Position numbers and translations under genes: made by a program | In this document: one piece after another, positions 1 through 9,889 of the stretch | Numbering within the stretch: the first letter of the stretch is position 1 | Layout of the letters: each line of letters opens with the position of its first letter | The notes under the pieces: model-generated | The model's database searches: none | Seen by the model: the letters and a program-made list of their open reading frames with translations, nothing else | Told to the model about the DNA's origin: nothing | Assembly (NCBI GenBank): GCA_949825065.1 | Contig: OX463842.1 | Location: 6,971,723 to 7,035,722 of the forward strand | DNA: 64,000 bases | Source: Odontocerum albicorne | Taxonomy: Eukaryota; Arthropoda; Insecta; Trichoptera; Odontoceridae | Reading direction: 5' to 3'

Positions 1-734
1 CTCCGACTCCGACTCCGACTCCTACTCTTGACTCTGACTTCAATTTTGATTTTATTTTATAATTTACTGCGTCTACCTAATGTATTTATATTGACTTATT
101 AATAATGGATACAGGTATAAATAAAAAATTTATTATATTCGTACACAAATGAAACAATTTAATAAAAAAATATATAAACAATACGCATTAAGCAATATCT
201 TCACACAAAAATAATATTAAAAATATATATTAATATTTAAAAAAAGAATTAAATAAAACTTTTAAAATAATTAGAAAAACAACACAGGTAGGTATTAAAA
301 AAAAATAAGAAAACACTTTCAAATAAAAAGGTTGCTTCATTTGTTTTCATACGTTAACTAAATCTTATTAATATTGTTTATTATTATTTTGATTCAATAT
401 TGAATAGAACACAAGATAAGATTTTTGAAAGTAAATATACTTTATATAAATCTTATTTCCTATTCGTGGTCTAAATGGAATTAGATCTCAAAAAAAGAAT
501 TGCTTCTATTAAGTCAGGATTTATGGAAGCTCTTAAATCTGATTTAATCATTTTAAGCGCGGAAAATAGTATCAGGCATGAAACGATGAGACGTTAACTG
601 GTTAACACAAACGTTAACGTTATTCATTAAAGAAAATGTTAAAATAATTAAACGGAGTCGGAGTCGGTCGATTTTTTCCGACTCCGCCTAAAATGTTCCG
701 ACTCCACGACTCCGACTCCGACTCCACAGCCCTG
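1..734. mobile_element. hAT-like element, one end (cut by window start)
   Basis: Both edges carry repeated GACTCC units (1-24, and again 655-726), and the right end closes with CAGCCCTG at 727-734. Read in reverse this is the CAGGGCTGTGGAGTCGG-type terminus seen in many hAT transposons. The interior is very AT-rich. A short frame at 474-596 (starts MELDLKKRIASIKSG, 40 codons) may be a transposase remnant, but I do not recognise it. The other terminus lies before base 1, so the expected 8-bp target duplication cannot be tested. Confidence 0.6.
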
Positions 735-771
735 TATATAAATACATTGATTGATTATATGGTCTTTACCA

Positions 772-1110
772 TTATGTATGGAATATAATGTCTGTCAAGT
801 GGCCGCCTCTGGCTGTGGCGCAAACGCGAGCTCTTTCAAGCATATTTTTCATAACATTCTCGCAGACTTCTGGTGTTATTTCAGTAATTTCTTTTCGAAT
901 GTTGGTTTGTTGGTGTATATAAATTTACATTGTATCCCAGTGTATGCAAATTTTCAAAATTATTCATTACACGCTGAATGGTTGACTTGCTTGGCACATG
1001 ATTTAAATAAAAAAAAACACGCATTTTTTTCGCGTATTCGCAATTGAACAATTATTCAAATAAAATGTTTTAATAACTTCAACACGTTGTTGCGGAGTTA
1101 AAAGATCCAT
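772..1110 (-). pseudogene. Internally deleted Tc1/mariner-superfamily transposase
   Basis: The minus strand begins MDLLTPQQRVEVIKTFYLNN, an N-terminal helix-turn-helix start typical of the IS630-Tc1-mariner transposases that carry a WGYVK motif. It ends with a tail reading VCATARGGHLTDIIFHT and a stop, which is the C-terminus of the same family. The central DDE catalytic core is absent and frames shift between the two parts. About 340 bp remain of a gene normally near 1 kb. The open frame on the opposite strand (751-1047) is a shadow of this relic. Confidence 0.65.
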
Positions 1111-1231
1111 AACAAATTGTTATCGACCACTCTCTACGACTGTCAAATGACAGCCAAATCGGAATCGAATCAAAATCGGCCTGGAACATAAAACACAGCC
1201 TGTATATGCAGATACGGGAAAGTACTTAATA

Positions 1232-1400
1232 AATGGCCGCAGCCACCACCTTTCAATTCTAACACTAAACTTAAATGTATGAATTTATTTTCTAACATTT
1301 TTAATTTGTCAATAAAAGTGGGTTCGAATCCCTAGTTAGAGTGCTCCTGAAAGGAGTCTGTTCTCTAAAAAGCGCTATACAAATTGTAATTTTATGACTA
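1232..1400 (+). mobile_element. LINE 3'-end fragment (family L3)
   Basis: It matches by eye 1612-1870 and 33000-33260 (both minus). It also resembles the last codons and 3' region of the RT at 50888-51828, where the same bases encode the FESRVRAPLRR tail. The shared landmarks are GGCCGCAGCCACC and GGGTTCGAATCCC. The latter resembles a pol III B box but is part of the RT coding end here. Confidence 0.5.
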
Positions 1401-1611
1401 TTATTGAGATTATGTATGTGATAAGTATGGGATTTAAGTATGTGAATGCTGAGTATAAATGTTTCAGCTGAGTGATTTGGTATACAAAACAAATACTTAT
1501 ATGAAATTTGTGAATAAGAAATGATACCACTTCGTCACAGGACTTGCCTAGTGAAGTGGCTCTCATTACCCATAAAATAGTGAGTGCATAGCATTGTAAT
1601 AATAATAAAAA

Positions 1612-1870
1612 AGATAATTTAAATAGTGCCGTTTAGAGAGCGAACTCTTCAAAGACGCTCTAACTCGGGAGTCGAACATACTAATATTATTGACTGATTA
1701 AAAGTATTACGAAATATATTAATGTTAAGTTAAATGTAAAGATAGGAAGGTAATGACTGTGGCCATTAGATTAGGTTCTTCTCCATATTTGCATATATTT
1801 ATAAAAAAAAACATATATAGTGAGAAAGCGCAGAAAACTTATCAATAAAAGACGAACTACAAGGAAACCT
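1612..1870 (-). mobile_element. LINE 3'-end fragment (family L3), inverted copy
   Basis: This is the reverse complement of the family at 1232-1400, so the two pieces form an inverted pair about 200 bp apart. Shared blocks include the arginine-codon-rich end (CGCTCTAACTCGGGAGTCGAAC) split by point changes, and a GGCCATTAGATTAGG block. It is most similar to 33000-33260, including the downstream AGACGAACTACAAGGAAACC segment. Confidence 0.5.
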
Positions 1871-1930
1871 TTGTTGATTTTTCGATACACATATGATAGT
1901 AACACATTTGGATTTAGGTATAGTATAATC

Positions 1931-2407
1931 CAGGGGTCTCCAAACTTTTTAGCCTAAGTGCCACACTGACTCCTCTACTAAGTCCCAAGGGCCAAGACCT
2001 AGCTAGCTCATCATACCAACATAATGTAGTTTTGAATTACGCGCGAATTTTCGTATTGGGACTTGTCGGCGAGTGAGATATCTATGGCGCAGGGTGCGGG
2101 GGTGGACTCCGCTCCGTAATGTTTAATTTCATTATGTCAATTACCTTTGTATGTATGTCACTTATTGTAAGTTTTTAGGATAAATCCCATATCATTAATT
2201 ACAGTTAAAATGTTCAATTTATTTATGTATGTCAGTTATTGTGTTTCTTAATTGGTCATTAAATAAAAACATCTGATTATTATTTTGTATGATATTTACT
2301 TACATTGTACATTTTACAATGCAATCAAAATAAACTATGACGGGCCGGATACCGGGCATATCCGGCCGGATTGGTGGTGCTCGCGGGCCGTAGTTTGGCG
2401 ACCCATT
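1931..2407. mobile_element. hAT-type MITE
   Basis: The left end is CAGGGGTCTCCAAACTTTTT. The right end, read in reverse, contains GGGTCGCCAAACTACGGCCC, the familiar hAT terminal pattern. The flanks GTATAATC (1923-1930) and TTGTAATC (2408-2415) look like a diverged 8-bp target duplication. The ends are GC-rich, there is no transposase frame, and the length is about 477 bp. Confidence 0.65.
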
Positions 2408-2689
2408 TTGTAATCGATATGTATGTGTTATTATACGAAGACTATTTAAATGTGTAAAGGATTATAAATGCTGAGGAATGTAAATATTCGTATATGAAAT
2501 TTGTAACCAAGGAATGATTCCACTGCATCACAGGCTTTGTCTAGTAAAGTGGTTCTATATATCCACAAAATGATATGTTTTTAGTAGTGTTGTGGAATCG
2601 GTAAAAATAGACTCCGCCTCTTATTAAAGTACATATGTCCTATATGTGTATTGCTAACCATGTGTTATACTTAATTACGTGTCGTAACT

Positions 2690-3321
2690 ACTTAAATGTA
2701 GGTAACACATTAGCCTTATGTTCATATTCATTCCTAATTCCTTCATTACATAGTCTGTCATACATTGTCCCCATTCCAGTGCATGAAATTTCACATAATT
2801 TATTCAGCTCTTTTCAGTATTTTGTTTGGCTGAAAGATATATTCAAAATTATAGCCGAGAAAAAGATGAAAACTTACAATTAGCAAGTTCTTGCAAATTT
2901 CAACTCTTTCAAAATTGATATTACTTAGAAATAAAAATTCTTTAGTCAAATTATTTTTAAGTGACAGTTAAGTTTTGCTTAAAACCTAATTTCCCTGTCG
3001 GGGTAAGCAGAAAGAACAGAGCGCCATACTTGCCTATCTCGACACACATACTTAGTCTTTTCTAAATCATATTTACGTTTTACAATTTCTGTGACTTTCA
3101 ATTTTCCCTTCTTTCAGAATATCATTCACTTGAACCAACCATACTTTCCTTGATCTTCTTCTCACACGCCTTCCACTCACATTTACACCATATATCTGTT
3201 TTATTGGTGTTTCTTTATTCATTCGTCCTTCATGCCCAAACCATCTCAACGTGCTCTTATTGATCTTACTTAACACATCAGCCTTAAGAATACATTTACC
3301 CCTTATCATGTCACTCCGTAT
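2690..3321 (-). pseudogene. Non-LTR retrotransposon RT C-terminus (RTE-like), interrupted
   Basis: Frame 3073-3342 reads IRGKCILKADVLSKINKST then LRWFGHEGRMNKE and VRRRSRKVWLVQVND. This is the conserved C-terminal tail after the RT domain (LRWFGHVERM, then GRPRK.WLDQ) of RTE-type LINEs. A more decayed stretch at 2740-2800 looks like the same region of another copy. The tail continues at 3726-3790 after an inserted element. The 3' end lies near 3000, where TTTCCCTGTCGGGGTAAGCAG recurs in other copies as a landmark. No start or catalytic core is left. Confidence 0.75.
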
Positions 3322-3725
3322 GCTTCTTCTCCCTGGCTCCATCCCAACTCACTGTCTGCGAAGACTGTTGGGGTCAGCTCTCCTCGTCCTCAGGTTGTAT
3401 GCTCTTCTGTCCCGGACTACGTCCCCCGGGCCGTGCCCCTGCATCAGGTTATCTTTTTGCACCACCCATGAATTCTTTGGTCTTCCTCTGGTTGTTATTC
3501 GAGGAAGATCCATGGAGATTGCCTGGTTCACAATGTGATAGGGTGATCTGCGCCCAACGTGCCCACACCATCTCAATCGCCTCTCCTCCATCTTGCTGTT
3601 GATGTCTGTAACACCTAGGCTTCCACGAATGCGTGAGCTTTTTATTTTGTGTCTTAAACACACACCAACTGACCATCTTAGCATGCGCATATCAGCAGTT
3701 TCTAGTTGCCCAGAGTAAGAGTGCC
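3322..3725 (-). mobile_element. LINE 3' fragment inserted in another LINE
   Basis: Its frame 3349-3690 reads MRMLRWSVGVCLRHKI, then RRLRWCGHVGRRSP and TTRGRPKNSWVVQKDNL, an RT C-terminal tail of a different LINE family. It is flanked by GTCACTCCGTAT (3310-3321) and GTCACTCCATAT (3726-3737), a 12-bp target duplication with one difference. On both sides the host RTE text resumes. The 3' end has a GGGAGAAG tail. A near-identical copy sits at 8648-9071. Confidence 0.85.
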
Positions 3726-3790
3726 GTCACTCCATATTCTGTCATACATTATCATTTTGTTTAGTGCATACGTTTCTGCAGCATCAGCCT
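3726..3790 (-). pseudogene. Continuation of the interrupted RTE-like RT
   Basis: CACTCCATATTCTGTCATAC corresponds to the segment CATTCCACATTCTGTCATAC of the copy at 38725-38750. The host LINE therefore resumes after the nested insertion. Confidence 0.6.
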
Positions 3791-3927
3791 TAAAACTTTA
3801 TCATTGGAATAATTTATGAATGCGTTTATTTCTTTATTTTTCAACTCGATTCCAAGGAGTAAAAGAAAAGTATTTTACTATATAGTATTTATAGTTATGG
3901 AATTAACACTGTGGAGATTTCAAGACA

Positions 3928-4452
3928 TTGTAATTTGTTCAGTCAAACACTGTTTATTCCACTTTATATAATGGTACCGGTTTCAAGGTTTTCACCTCAT
4001 CATCAGGAGAGCTTAACCCTTTTAATCCCAGCATATTTTGCATAAAATGTGCGAAAAATCCCAAGTTGGCAAAAAAAAACAGTAACATAGTTTATATTTT
4101 ATTTTTTATCTCAGTTAATATTATTTAGTTTTAAAACCAATTTTTTTTGTGGAGTGCTCTCTGTAGAGTGTAAAATATAATAATAAGTAATTTTCATATT
4201 TCATTAAAAAATATTTGTATTATTTTATTCAACATAAAAACTTGTATGAAAACCTTTGAGGCCGATGATCGGCCCCTTGGGATTTTTCGCATACACCAGT
4301 TGGAGCCAATAATCGGCCCCGTGGGATTAAAAGGGTTAAATAAGACAATAGAGTGCGTGCTTCCCTTATGACGACGTGAAAATCTCGTAATCGGTAGGAT
4401 TATACCGTCATATTAAGTGGAATAAACAGTATTTGACTGAACAAATTACAAC
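3928..4452. mobile_element. Fold-back element FB, copy 1, split by a MITE
   Basis: The left arm (3928-4012) and right arm (about 4365-4452) are inverted repeats. They share the AAACACTGTTTATTCC, GGTTTCAAGG and CACCTCATCATCAGG blocks with the palindromes at 5802-6008 and 9655-9800. The right arm is more diverged. The interior is occupied by a TTAA-flanked MITE. No coding capacity was recognised. Confidence 0.7.
4017..4335. mobile_element. TTAA-flanked MITE (family M1), piggyBac-like
   Basis: It is bounded by TTAA at 4013-4016 and 4336-4339, with perfect 14-bp inverted ends CCCTTTTAATCCCA. A second inverted pair inside (GCGAAAAATCCCAAG at 4052 and its complement near 4276) extends the symmetry. 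GGCCGATGATCGGCC near 4260 is a tight hairpin. TTAA duplication is the hallmark of piggyBac-type transposition. The element is 319 bp with no transposase. Confidence 0.75.
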
Positions 4453-4455
4453 TTC

Positions 4456-4890
4456 TGAAGTAAGTAACCATTAATTTAAGAATATAACTTTTTTAAAGAT
4501 CTTATATAATATTTATGGACCCTATCTTATAGGCAGACTCCCGACCTTTACTTCTCCTTTATATGTATCGTACACGATACATTAAACTTGATTGTGTCGT
4601 CTATTGTGTTATAACTTGGATAATATATCTTATAGATACTTCATTGAGACCACAAAGCCGGCAAATTAAAGCAATCCACAGTCCTGCTTCCATTCTTCGG
4701 ACAATGGCACATTTGCTGTGTCAATCTGCCCGTTCAAGTAGGTCTGCGGATAGACAGGTCATCGTTTTAGGCTTAATGTGATTGAGTGACGAGATCAAGT
4801 GGTTCCTCTTCCTAAATATTTTTTATAAAGACGACTAGCGCAACAAGAACTGCAATTTTAAATAAAAAAAGAATTAAAAAACTACTTTTT
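4456..4890. other. Unassigned AT-rich stretch
   Basis: The open frame 4563-4781 has no recognisable domain. I see no repeat, RNA gene or element ends here. Confidence 0.5.
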
Positions 4891-4894
4891 TTTA

Positions 4895-5526
4895 ATGTTC
4901 ATGTTTATTGATATCACTGTAATTAATGCATATGAGAATTGTCTGTGGAAAATGATATCAGCCAAACGGCTACTTCGGCTCCTGTTACAGATGACGACTC
5001 TTTGAGCAAAATTTTCAATAACAGATTCACATAAATGGGTTTATACATCTGCAATGACACAAGTGATGTTGGATTTAAGGTCATCGATGGTTTTTGGATT
5101 CTTGGCGTACACTTGAGATTTAACATAACCCCAGAGAAAAAAATCTAAAGGCGTTAAATCACACGATCGTGGCGGACAATTCACATTTCCACGACGAGAA
5201 ATTACGTGGTCGGAGAAGAAGACGATCTGTCCTTTCATTCATAGCATCTTCACCGTACGCTTCGCAAATATCGCGAGCAGTTTTATTCCCTCGATTGAAC
5301 GCGAACAGAAGGAGGTGTCGAAAATGCTCACTTTCGTCTACTTGACATTCCATTTTGAAGGCTTGTAATCAAATAAAATAATATATGTAACGTAAAAGCA
5401 AACACAATATCTTTTAGAGCAGAACATTTTCTTTCGAGTGATGTATAATCTTTACCATTTTGTTTTACTTTTGGTGCTCATTTTTAAATTTGGAAAAAAC
5501 GGACACAACTTATGTTAACACCTAAT
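4895..5526 (-). pseudogene. Chimeric transposase relic: mariner N-terminus joined to a Tc1-like C-terminus
   Basis: Minus strand. The mariner 5' terminal region (end CGGACACAACTTATGTTAAC near 5504-5524) leads to MECQVDESEHFRHLLLFAF and ARDICEAYGEDAMNER, the first helix-turn-helix of a mariner transposase. At about 5220 the text switches to a different family: QIVFFSD, a deletion, then HVISRRGNVNCPPRSCDLTP and LDFFLWGYVKSQVY, the third-aspartate region of a WGYVK-type IS630-Tc1 transposase. The C-terminus SVIENFAQRVVICNRSRSS follows in a shifted frame down to about 4923. The second catalytic aspartate region is absent. Fusion by recombination or nested insertion plus deletion is inferred; no function is expected. 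Confidence 0.7.
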
Positions 5527-5801
5527 AAAACTAGTCTCAATACAGAGCGAAGTATCGATGGACGCTAATAGATGAGCATTGTACTCTGGCAAAATGACAG
5601 GAAAACGACACTTAATAATGCCCATTGGAAACGGAAAAAAGCAATTACGTTGCACCGTGCCTGTCGGCTCTGCAATTTTTCATAACATCACATTTCGTTT
5701 TCCAATAACATTTTTTTCACGATACGCCCTTGTAACACTTGGACTTGGAAAAAATGGACGAATAAACTCGAAAAAGATCCAACCAGCAACATATATTTTT
5801 T
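5527..5801. other. Unassigned stretch
   Basis: It contains part of a 91-codon frame (5579-5854) that runs into the fold-back arm. No domain or repeat was recognised. Confidence 0.4.
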
Positions 5802-6008
5802 ATTGTAATTTGTTTTATCAAACACTGTTTATTCCACTTTTTGTAACGGTATAACCCTACCAGTTTGAAGGCTTTCACCTCATCATCAGGGGAGCATAAA
5901 CAAATCTTGTTTCTGCTTCCCTGATGATGAGGTGAAAGCCTTGAAACCGGTAGGGTTATACCGTTACAAAAAATGGAATACACAGTGTTTGATAAAACAA
6001 ATTACAAT
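5802..6008. mobile_element. Fold-back element FB, copy 2 (near-perfect palindrome)
   Basis: ATTGTAATTTGTTTTATCAA at the left is mirrored by the complement ending at 6008. The arms are about 98 bp each, with the axis in a few bases near 5905. The blocks GGTATAACCCTACC, AAGGCTTTCACCTCATCATC and AGGGGAGC appear in both arms with few changes. The transcript would form a long hairpin. About 45 bp beyond the right arm (to 6050) is also shared with 9785-9840, so the repeat unit is larger than the palindrome. Confidence 0.8.
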
Positions 6009-6056
6009 GTCTTTAAACCACCACAATGTTAATGCCTCAACTATAAATAATGTTAC

Positions 6057-6420
6057 GAGGTCCATAGCCGCGCGGTAACGCACTGGACTTTCGTGCAGAA
6101 GGTTGCCGGTTCGAACCCCTTGCTGTGCTACTCTCCAAATGACAGGCATTTTTCCGCCTAGTATTTGGGGATATAAAAATACCTATGACTTCGGTCATAT
6201 CTATTCTTTCAAAAAAGAGAAAAAAAAATCATGTCGATGTGTTCCGATCGTCTTACTTCAGTTTGCCATCGGATCAAGTACAGCTGTGTGGCTGGTGAGT
6301 TTGCTGGTGTGCAATGGTTCACTCACTTTCACGGCACAGCTTCGCTTTCTAACTGAATTGACGTTGGAATGGCGAGGGGATCCTCGACTACGAGGCTCAA
6401 CAACGTTACGTTATTTTTTT
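6057..6420 (+). mobile_element. tRNA-derived SINE, family S2
   Basis: The head reads GGTCCATAGCCGCGCGGTAA and has a perfect B box GGTTCGAACCC at 6108-6118, giving a pol III promoter layout. The body includes GCCTAGTATTTGGGGATATA and a GACTTCGGTCATATC block. It ends near GGATCCTCGACTACGAGG. A second copy lies inverted at 27345-27748 and matches along the whole length by eye. The frame at 6103-6429 is incidental. Confidence 0.7.
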
Positions 6421-6977
6421 ATTCATTAGAATTATATAGAGCATACATAATTTTTTAATTCTCGTTGACGCAACAATATTTAGAATGTACTATATGTTAT
6501 ACTTTAATTCATTCTTTAAAAAGATCTCCATTTATTTTTTGTCATATTTGACCAAGCCCACCACATGGTCAGGAGATGTTACAGTTAAAATGTGATTCCT
6601 TTACCCTCACTAGTACGTTAACTAGAGCAGATAGAAGACTAAAAATCAAATGTCACGTGGTTATCCAATTTCTTTCAAAATGAGGCAAAAATTAAATGAC
6701 TTCAGCGTCTAATTATCGTTTAATTTCCTCCGAAAATTTTCTTTTGTTTGTAAGAAACTTGGTAACCGCCCGATATTCAATTTTTAACATTTCATAATAT
6801 AACTAAACAACACGTCTTCTATTGGTTTTATTTGACATACTACTGATGATAGAGGTAGCTAATTTTATATGTAACATCAGCTGACCGCGAGGTGAGCGTG
6901 GCAGACGAAGTATCTGTCCACACAACCTCAAACTTGCTTAGGCCGGAAAGTTTGGACCTTAGTGGTAATTTAGGTTA
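6421..6977. other. Unassigned AT-rich stretch
   Basis: No open frame of note and no recognised element. A GC-richer patch at 6885-6960 (GACCGCGAGGTGAGCG) has no identified role. Confidence 0.5.
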
Positions 6978-7538
6978 TAAAGGGTCTTTCAAATTGAGCA
7001 GTTTTTTTTAATTCTTGGATAAAACACAGATGGCGTCGCGAACTTGCCTGGGTCTTGTGACATTTGAGAAGTATAATTTATGACATTTATAAAAATGGAG
7101 TCGTATGTAATACAACAACGCATTTAAATTGAGAATTATTTTATGTATTGTAATCTCCGGAAACGGTGATGTTAATTGGCCACCAAGATCATGTGATCTG
7201 ACACCGTTAGACTATTTTCTCTAGGGTTACTTGTAAAGCCAGGTCTATAAGAATGACCCCCAATCAATTCCTGAGCTGAAGGACGAAATTATTCGCGTTA
7301 TTGGTTAGTTAGAACCGCAATTATGCCAAAATTTCATCGAAAATTTTGACAAAAGAGTGGACAATTGTGGAGCTACAAGAAGTGGACATTTAGCAGATAT
7401 TGTTTTTGTGTTTAAATGTCATACATTATAATTCAATGACCAATAAAAAGTTTTTTGAAATCAAAGCAAATTGTTTATTTTATTCAAGAATTAAAAAAAA
7501 ATAGAATTAAAAAACCGCTCAATTTCAAAGACCCCATA
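6978..7538 (+). mobile_element. Deleted Tc1-like element (family W), copy A
   Basis: It has TA flanks (6976-6977, 7539-7540) and inverted ends: AAAGGGTCTTTCAAATTGAG at left, with GGGGTCTTTGAAATTGAG as the right complement. The transposase remnant spans 7095-7431. It starts MESYVIQQRI, jumps over the core, then gives NGDVNWPPRSCDLTPLDYF and SQVYKNDPQSIPELKDEI, and ends ATRSGHLADIVFVFKCHTL. Two in-frame stops interrupt the G-Y-L and I-G region. The same N- to C-terminus deletion join occurs at 23600-24130, so this is a deletion derivative that copied itself, not an independent decay. Confidence 0.8.
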
Positions 7539-8040
7539 TAATAAAAACTTCAAACATAAAGTATCAAAAAATGACATATTTTACGTTTTGATTGATGATA
7601 TATACATTTCTTGAACAACTTTTTGCCATTGTTTAAGTGTATCGCTCAGTTTCTTTTCAAAATATATAAAAAAATAATTGGATCTTTTTTGCAAATATAC
7701 ATTTAAACGATGTTCGCTAATCAATACTTTCGTACAACCTAAAATTGATGATTTTGAACGTTAAATTATCCATTCTTAATGTACAACAAAACATCGACAA
7801 TTCCATGAAGCGAAAAAATTGCGCGTCATTGTAATAAAAACGGTTTATTGTCACTGGGTTATAAAAACGGTTTAAGATTAGTAACAAAATTACAAATCTC
7901 ATTAGCGGTATTTGATACACTTTACTCTTTATAGTAGATTTGTAGAAGCGCCTATTGTTATTCAAATGGAAAGTCATAAATATTTACGAGTATCATGTCA
8001 AAAGCAGCAATGTTTATTTTAATGATTTGATTTAGATATA
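7539..8040. other. Unassigned AT-rich stretch
   Basis: An 86-codon minus frame (7717-7977) has no recognisable motif. I see no repeats in it. Confidence 0.5.
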
Positions 8041-8647
8041 GTTCAATCATCATTATTCTTTCGTTTAGCTCATGACTGAGCATCGTGACTCCCATGATAG
8101 CTTCTGACAACTCCTCTCCATCCATCCCTGGACTCCGCAGCTCGAAGCGTAATTGTTTGTCTAGTTACATCTCTCACTTGGTCAGTCCAATGCATTAGGA
8201 TTCTTCATTTTGTGGGTCGTCTTTCCAATAACCACAAACCTCTCCTAACTGCGAACAATGTGTCCAAAGAACCGGAGGACTCGCCGAAGATATATTGTCG
8301 GATTCTCAGTTCTTAAATAATGGAGACGTTAGTTTGCTTTACTGTCCATAGAATTCGAAACATGCTTCTCCATTACCACATTTCAAATGCATCTATTCTA
8401 CTGTCTCGCTTGTGTTCAGAGTCCAAGTATCCGCGCCATACACGAATATTGTAAAGACGAGAAACTTAACTAGACACATTTTCATTGTGATGGTGAAAGT
8501 TGTGCTCTTTCATGTCTTTTCCAGCTTTCACATCGCATTTTTTGCCATTTAAGTTATTTTCTTTAATCACGGCCTCGCATCCTCCATTGTTGGCTATAAT
8601 GGAGCCTAAGTAAATACATTTAAATAGTAATTCCTTATTGTCCTCCT
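8041..8647 (-). pseudogene. Non-LTR RT C-terminal region, decayed
   Basis: Minus strand. LFKCIYLGSIIANNGGCE near 8580-8640 matches the K-YLGS-I..DG block after the RT palm. LVFTIFVYGADTWTLN near 8410-8460 is the LV..LLYG.ETW block, and further down PPVLWTHCSQL and a GKV-like tail follow in broken frames. This is the usual order for RTE-type LINEs. The next LINE fragment is inserted at 8648. Confidence 0.65.
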
Positions 8648-9071
8648 CTCTCTCCCTGGCTCCATCCCAACTCATTGTCTGCGAAGACTGTTGGGGTCAG
8701 CTCTCCTCGTCCTCAGGTTGTATGCTCTTCTGTCCCGGACTACGTCCCCCAGGCCGTGCCTCTGCATCAGGTTATCTTTTTGCACCACCCATGAATTCTT
8801 TGGTCTTCCTCTGGTTGTTATTCGAGGAAGATTCATGGAGATTGCCTGGTTCACAATGTGATCGGGTGATCTGCGTCCAACGTGCCCATACCATCTCAAT
8901 CGCCTCTCCTCCATCTTGCTGTTGATGTCTGTAACACCTAGGTTTCCACGAATGCGTGAGCTTCTTATTTTGTCTCTTAGAGACAAACCTACTGACCATC
9001 TTAGCATGCGCATTTCAGCAGTTTCTAGTTGCCTAGAGTAAGAGTTATACATCGTCCAGCATTCGGGGTCA
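8648..9071 (-). mobile_element. LINE 3' fragment with 13-bp target duplication
   Basis: It is a near twin of 3322-3725, extended at the 5' side. Frame 8672-9052 reads MRMLRWSVGLSLRDKI, RRLRWYGHVGRRSPDHI and GRPKNSWVVQKDNLMQ. It is flanked by TTATTGTCCTCCT at 8635-8647 and again at 9072-9084, an exact 13-bp duplication. The transcript 3' end is at the low coordinate with a GGGAGAGAG tail. It is 5'-truncated, as expected from target-primed reverse transcription. Confidence 0.88.
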
Positions 9072-9117
9072 TTATTGTCCTCCTGATGTCATCTTACTTT
9101 CAGACTTCATTCTACCA

Positions 9118-9205
9118 AAATTGATGACGAACTCTGTGACCTAGTTGGTAACACGCTTGATTTCCATCTAGGAGTTTCGGGTTCGATTGTCGATAGTACC
9201 CGTAA
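9118..9205 (+). mobile_element. tRNA-like SINE head
   Basis: TGTGACCTAGTTGGTAACAC resembles an A box region, and CGGGTTCGATTGTCG a B box 45-50 bp later. An A-rich run follows. It could be a separate SINE family or a relic of S1. No tRNA cloverleaf can be closed around it. Confidence 0.45.
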
Positions 9206-9650
9206 AAAACAAAAAAAAGTTACAGACTGATAATGAACTCACAAGCAATATATGTATGCGAGTGCGGTAATAAATGGGGATGAATCAATGTTGTCCCCTG
9301 GTACTCAGTAACTCAGTTATGTTGAGAAGTACCATATGAAGTAAGAAGGCCGAACATTATCCTGATGCCAACCCAAGGATACGCAAATGAAACTTAAACT
9401 TGACAAAAAGCGACGAAAGCAAGGTAACGCGATAGAAATGAGCGCGTTGCGTAGAATGTGTTGAAAAAGGAACAATGAGATTTTTCGGCCGCATAGAAAT
9501 AATGAATGATTTATAAAAATAAATATAATAACTACACTATATTTTACATCCATATACCTTCTTATACTACTCCTACGATTTCTACATTTACAATTTTACA
9601 CTTATCTGGGTCTCAAATACTATAGTTATATTAACTTAATATATTGTATT
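9206..9650. other. Unassigned stretch downstream of the SINE head
   Basis: It may be the SINE body up to about 9490. The rest is AT-rich with no recognisable feature. Confidence 0.3.
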
Positions 9651-9654
9651 TTGT

Positions 9655-9840
9655 TTTACCAAACCATGTTTATTCCACTTTTTTGTAACGGTATAACCCT
9701 ACCGGTTTCAAGGCTTTCATCTCATCTTCAGGGGAGCACAAACAAGACTCTTGTTTGTACTCCCCTGAAGATGACCAAAAAACATATTACAATGTATTTA
9801 AACCTCCACAATGTTAATGCCTTAACTATAAATAATAACT
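9655..9840. mobile_element. Fold-back element FB, copy 3
   Basis: The left arm (AACGGTATAACCCTACCGGT, AAGGCTTTCATCTCATC) is complete. The right arm is cut short after about 25 bp (ACTCCCCTGAAGATG), then ACCAAAAAACATATTACAAT joins a 45-bp tail shared with copy 2 (CCACAATGTTAATGCC). It is an internal deletion of one arm. Confidence 0.7.
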
Positions 9841-9889
9841 TAATGTTTTTATCACCCAATAGGTTATGTTGTCTTGGCGAAGAAAACAA

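Noticed and set aside
751..1047. 98-codon plus-strand frame
   Set aside because: The minus strand of the same bases gives recognisable transposase N- and C-termini; the plus frame is a shadow.
1321..1333. B box GGTTCGAATCC at 1321 as a SINE promoter
   Set aside because: The same sequence encodes the FESRVRAPLRR end of the RT at 50.9 kb, so it is explained as LINE coding sequence.
5717..5983. Conserved peptide DEVKAFKLVGLYRYKKWNK in FB copies
   Set aside because: Similar peptides at 9.7, 50.3 and 53.3 kb follow from DNA similarity of the FB arms; there is no start-stop conservation or evidence of protein selection.
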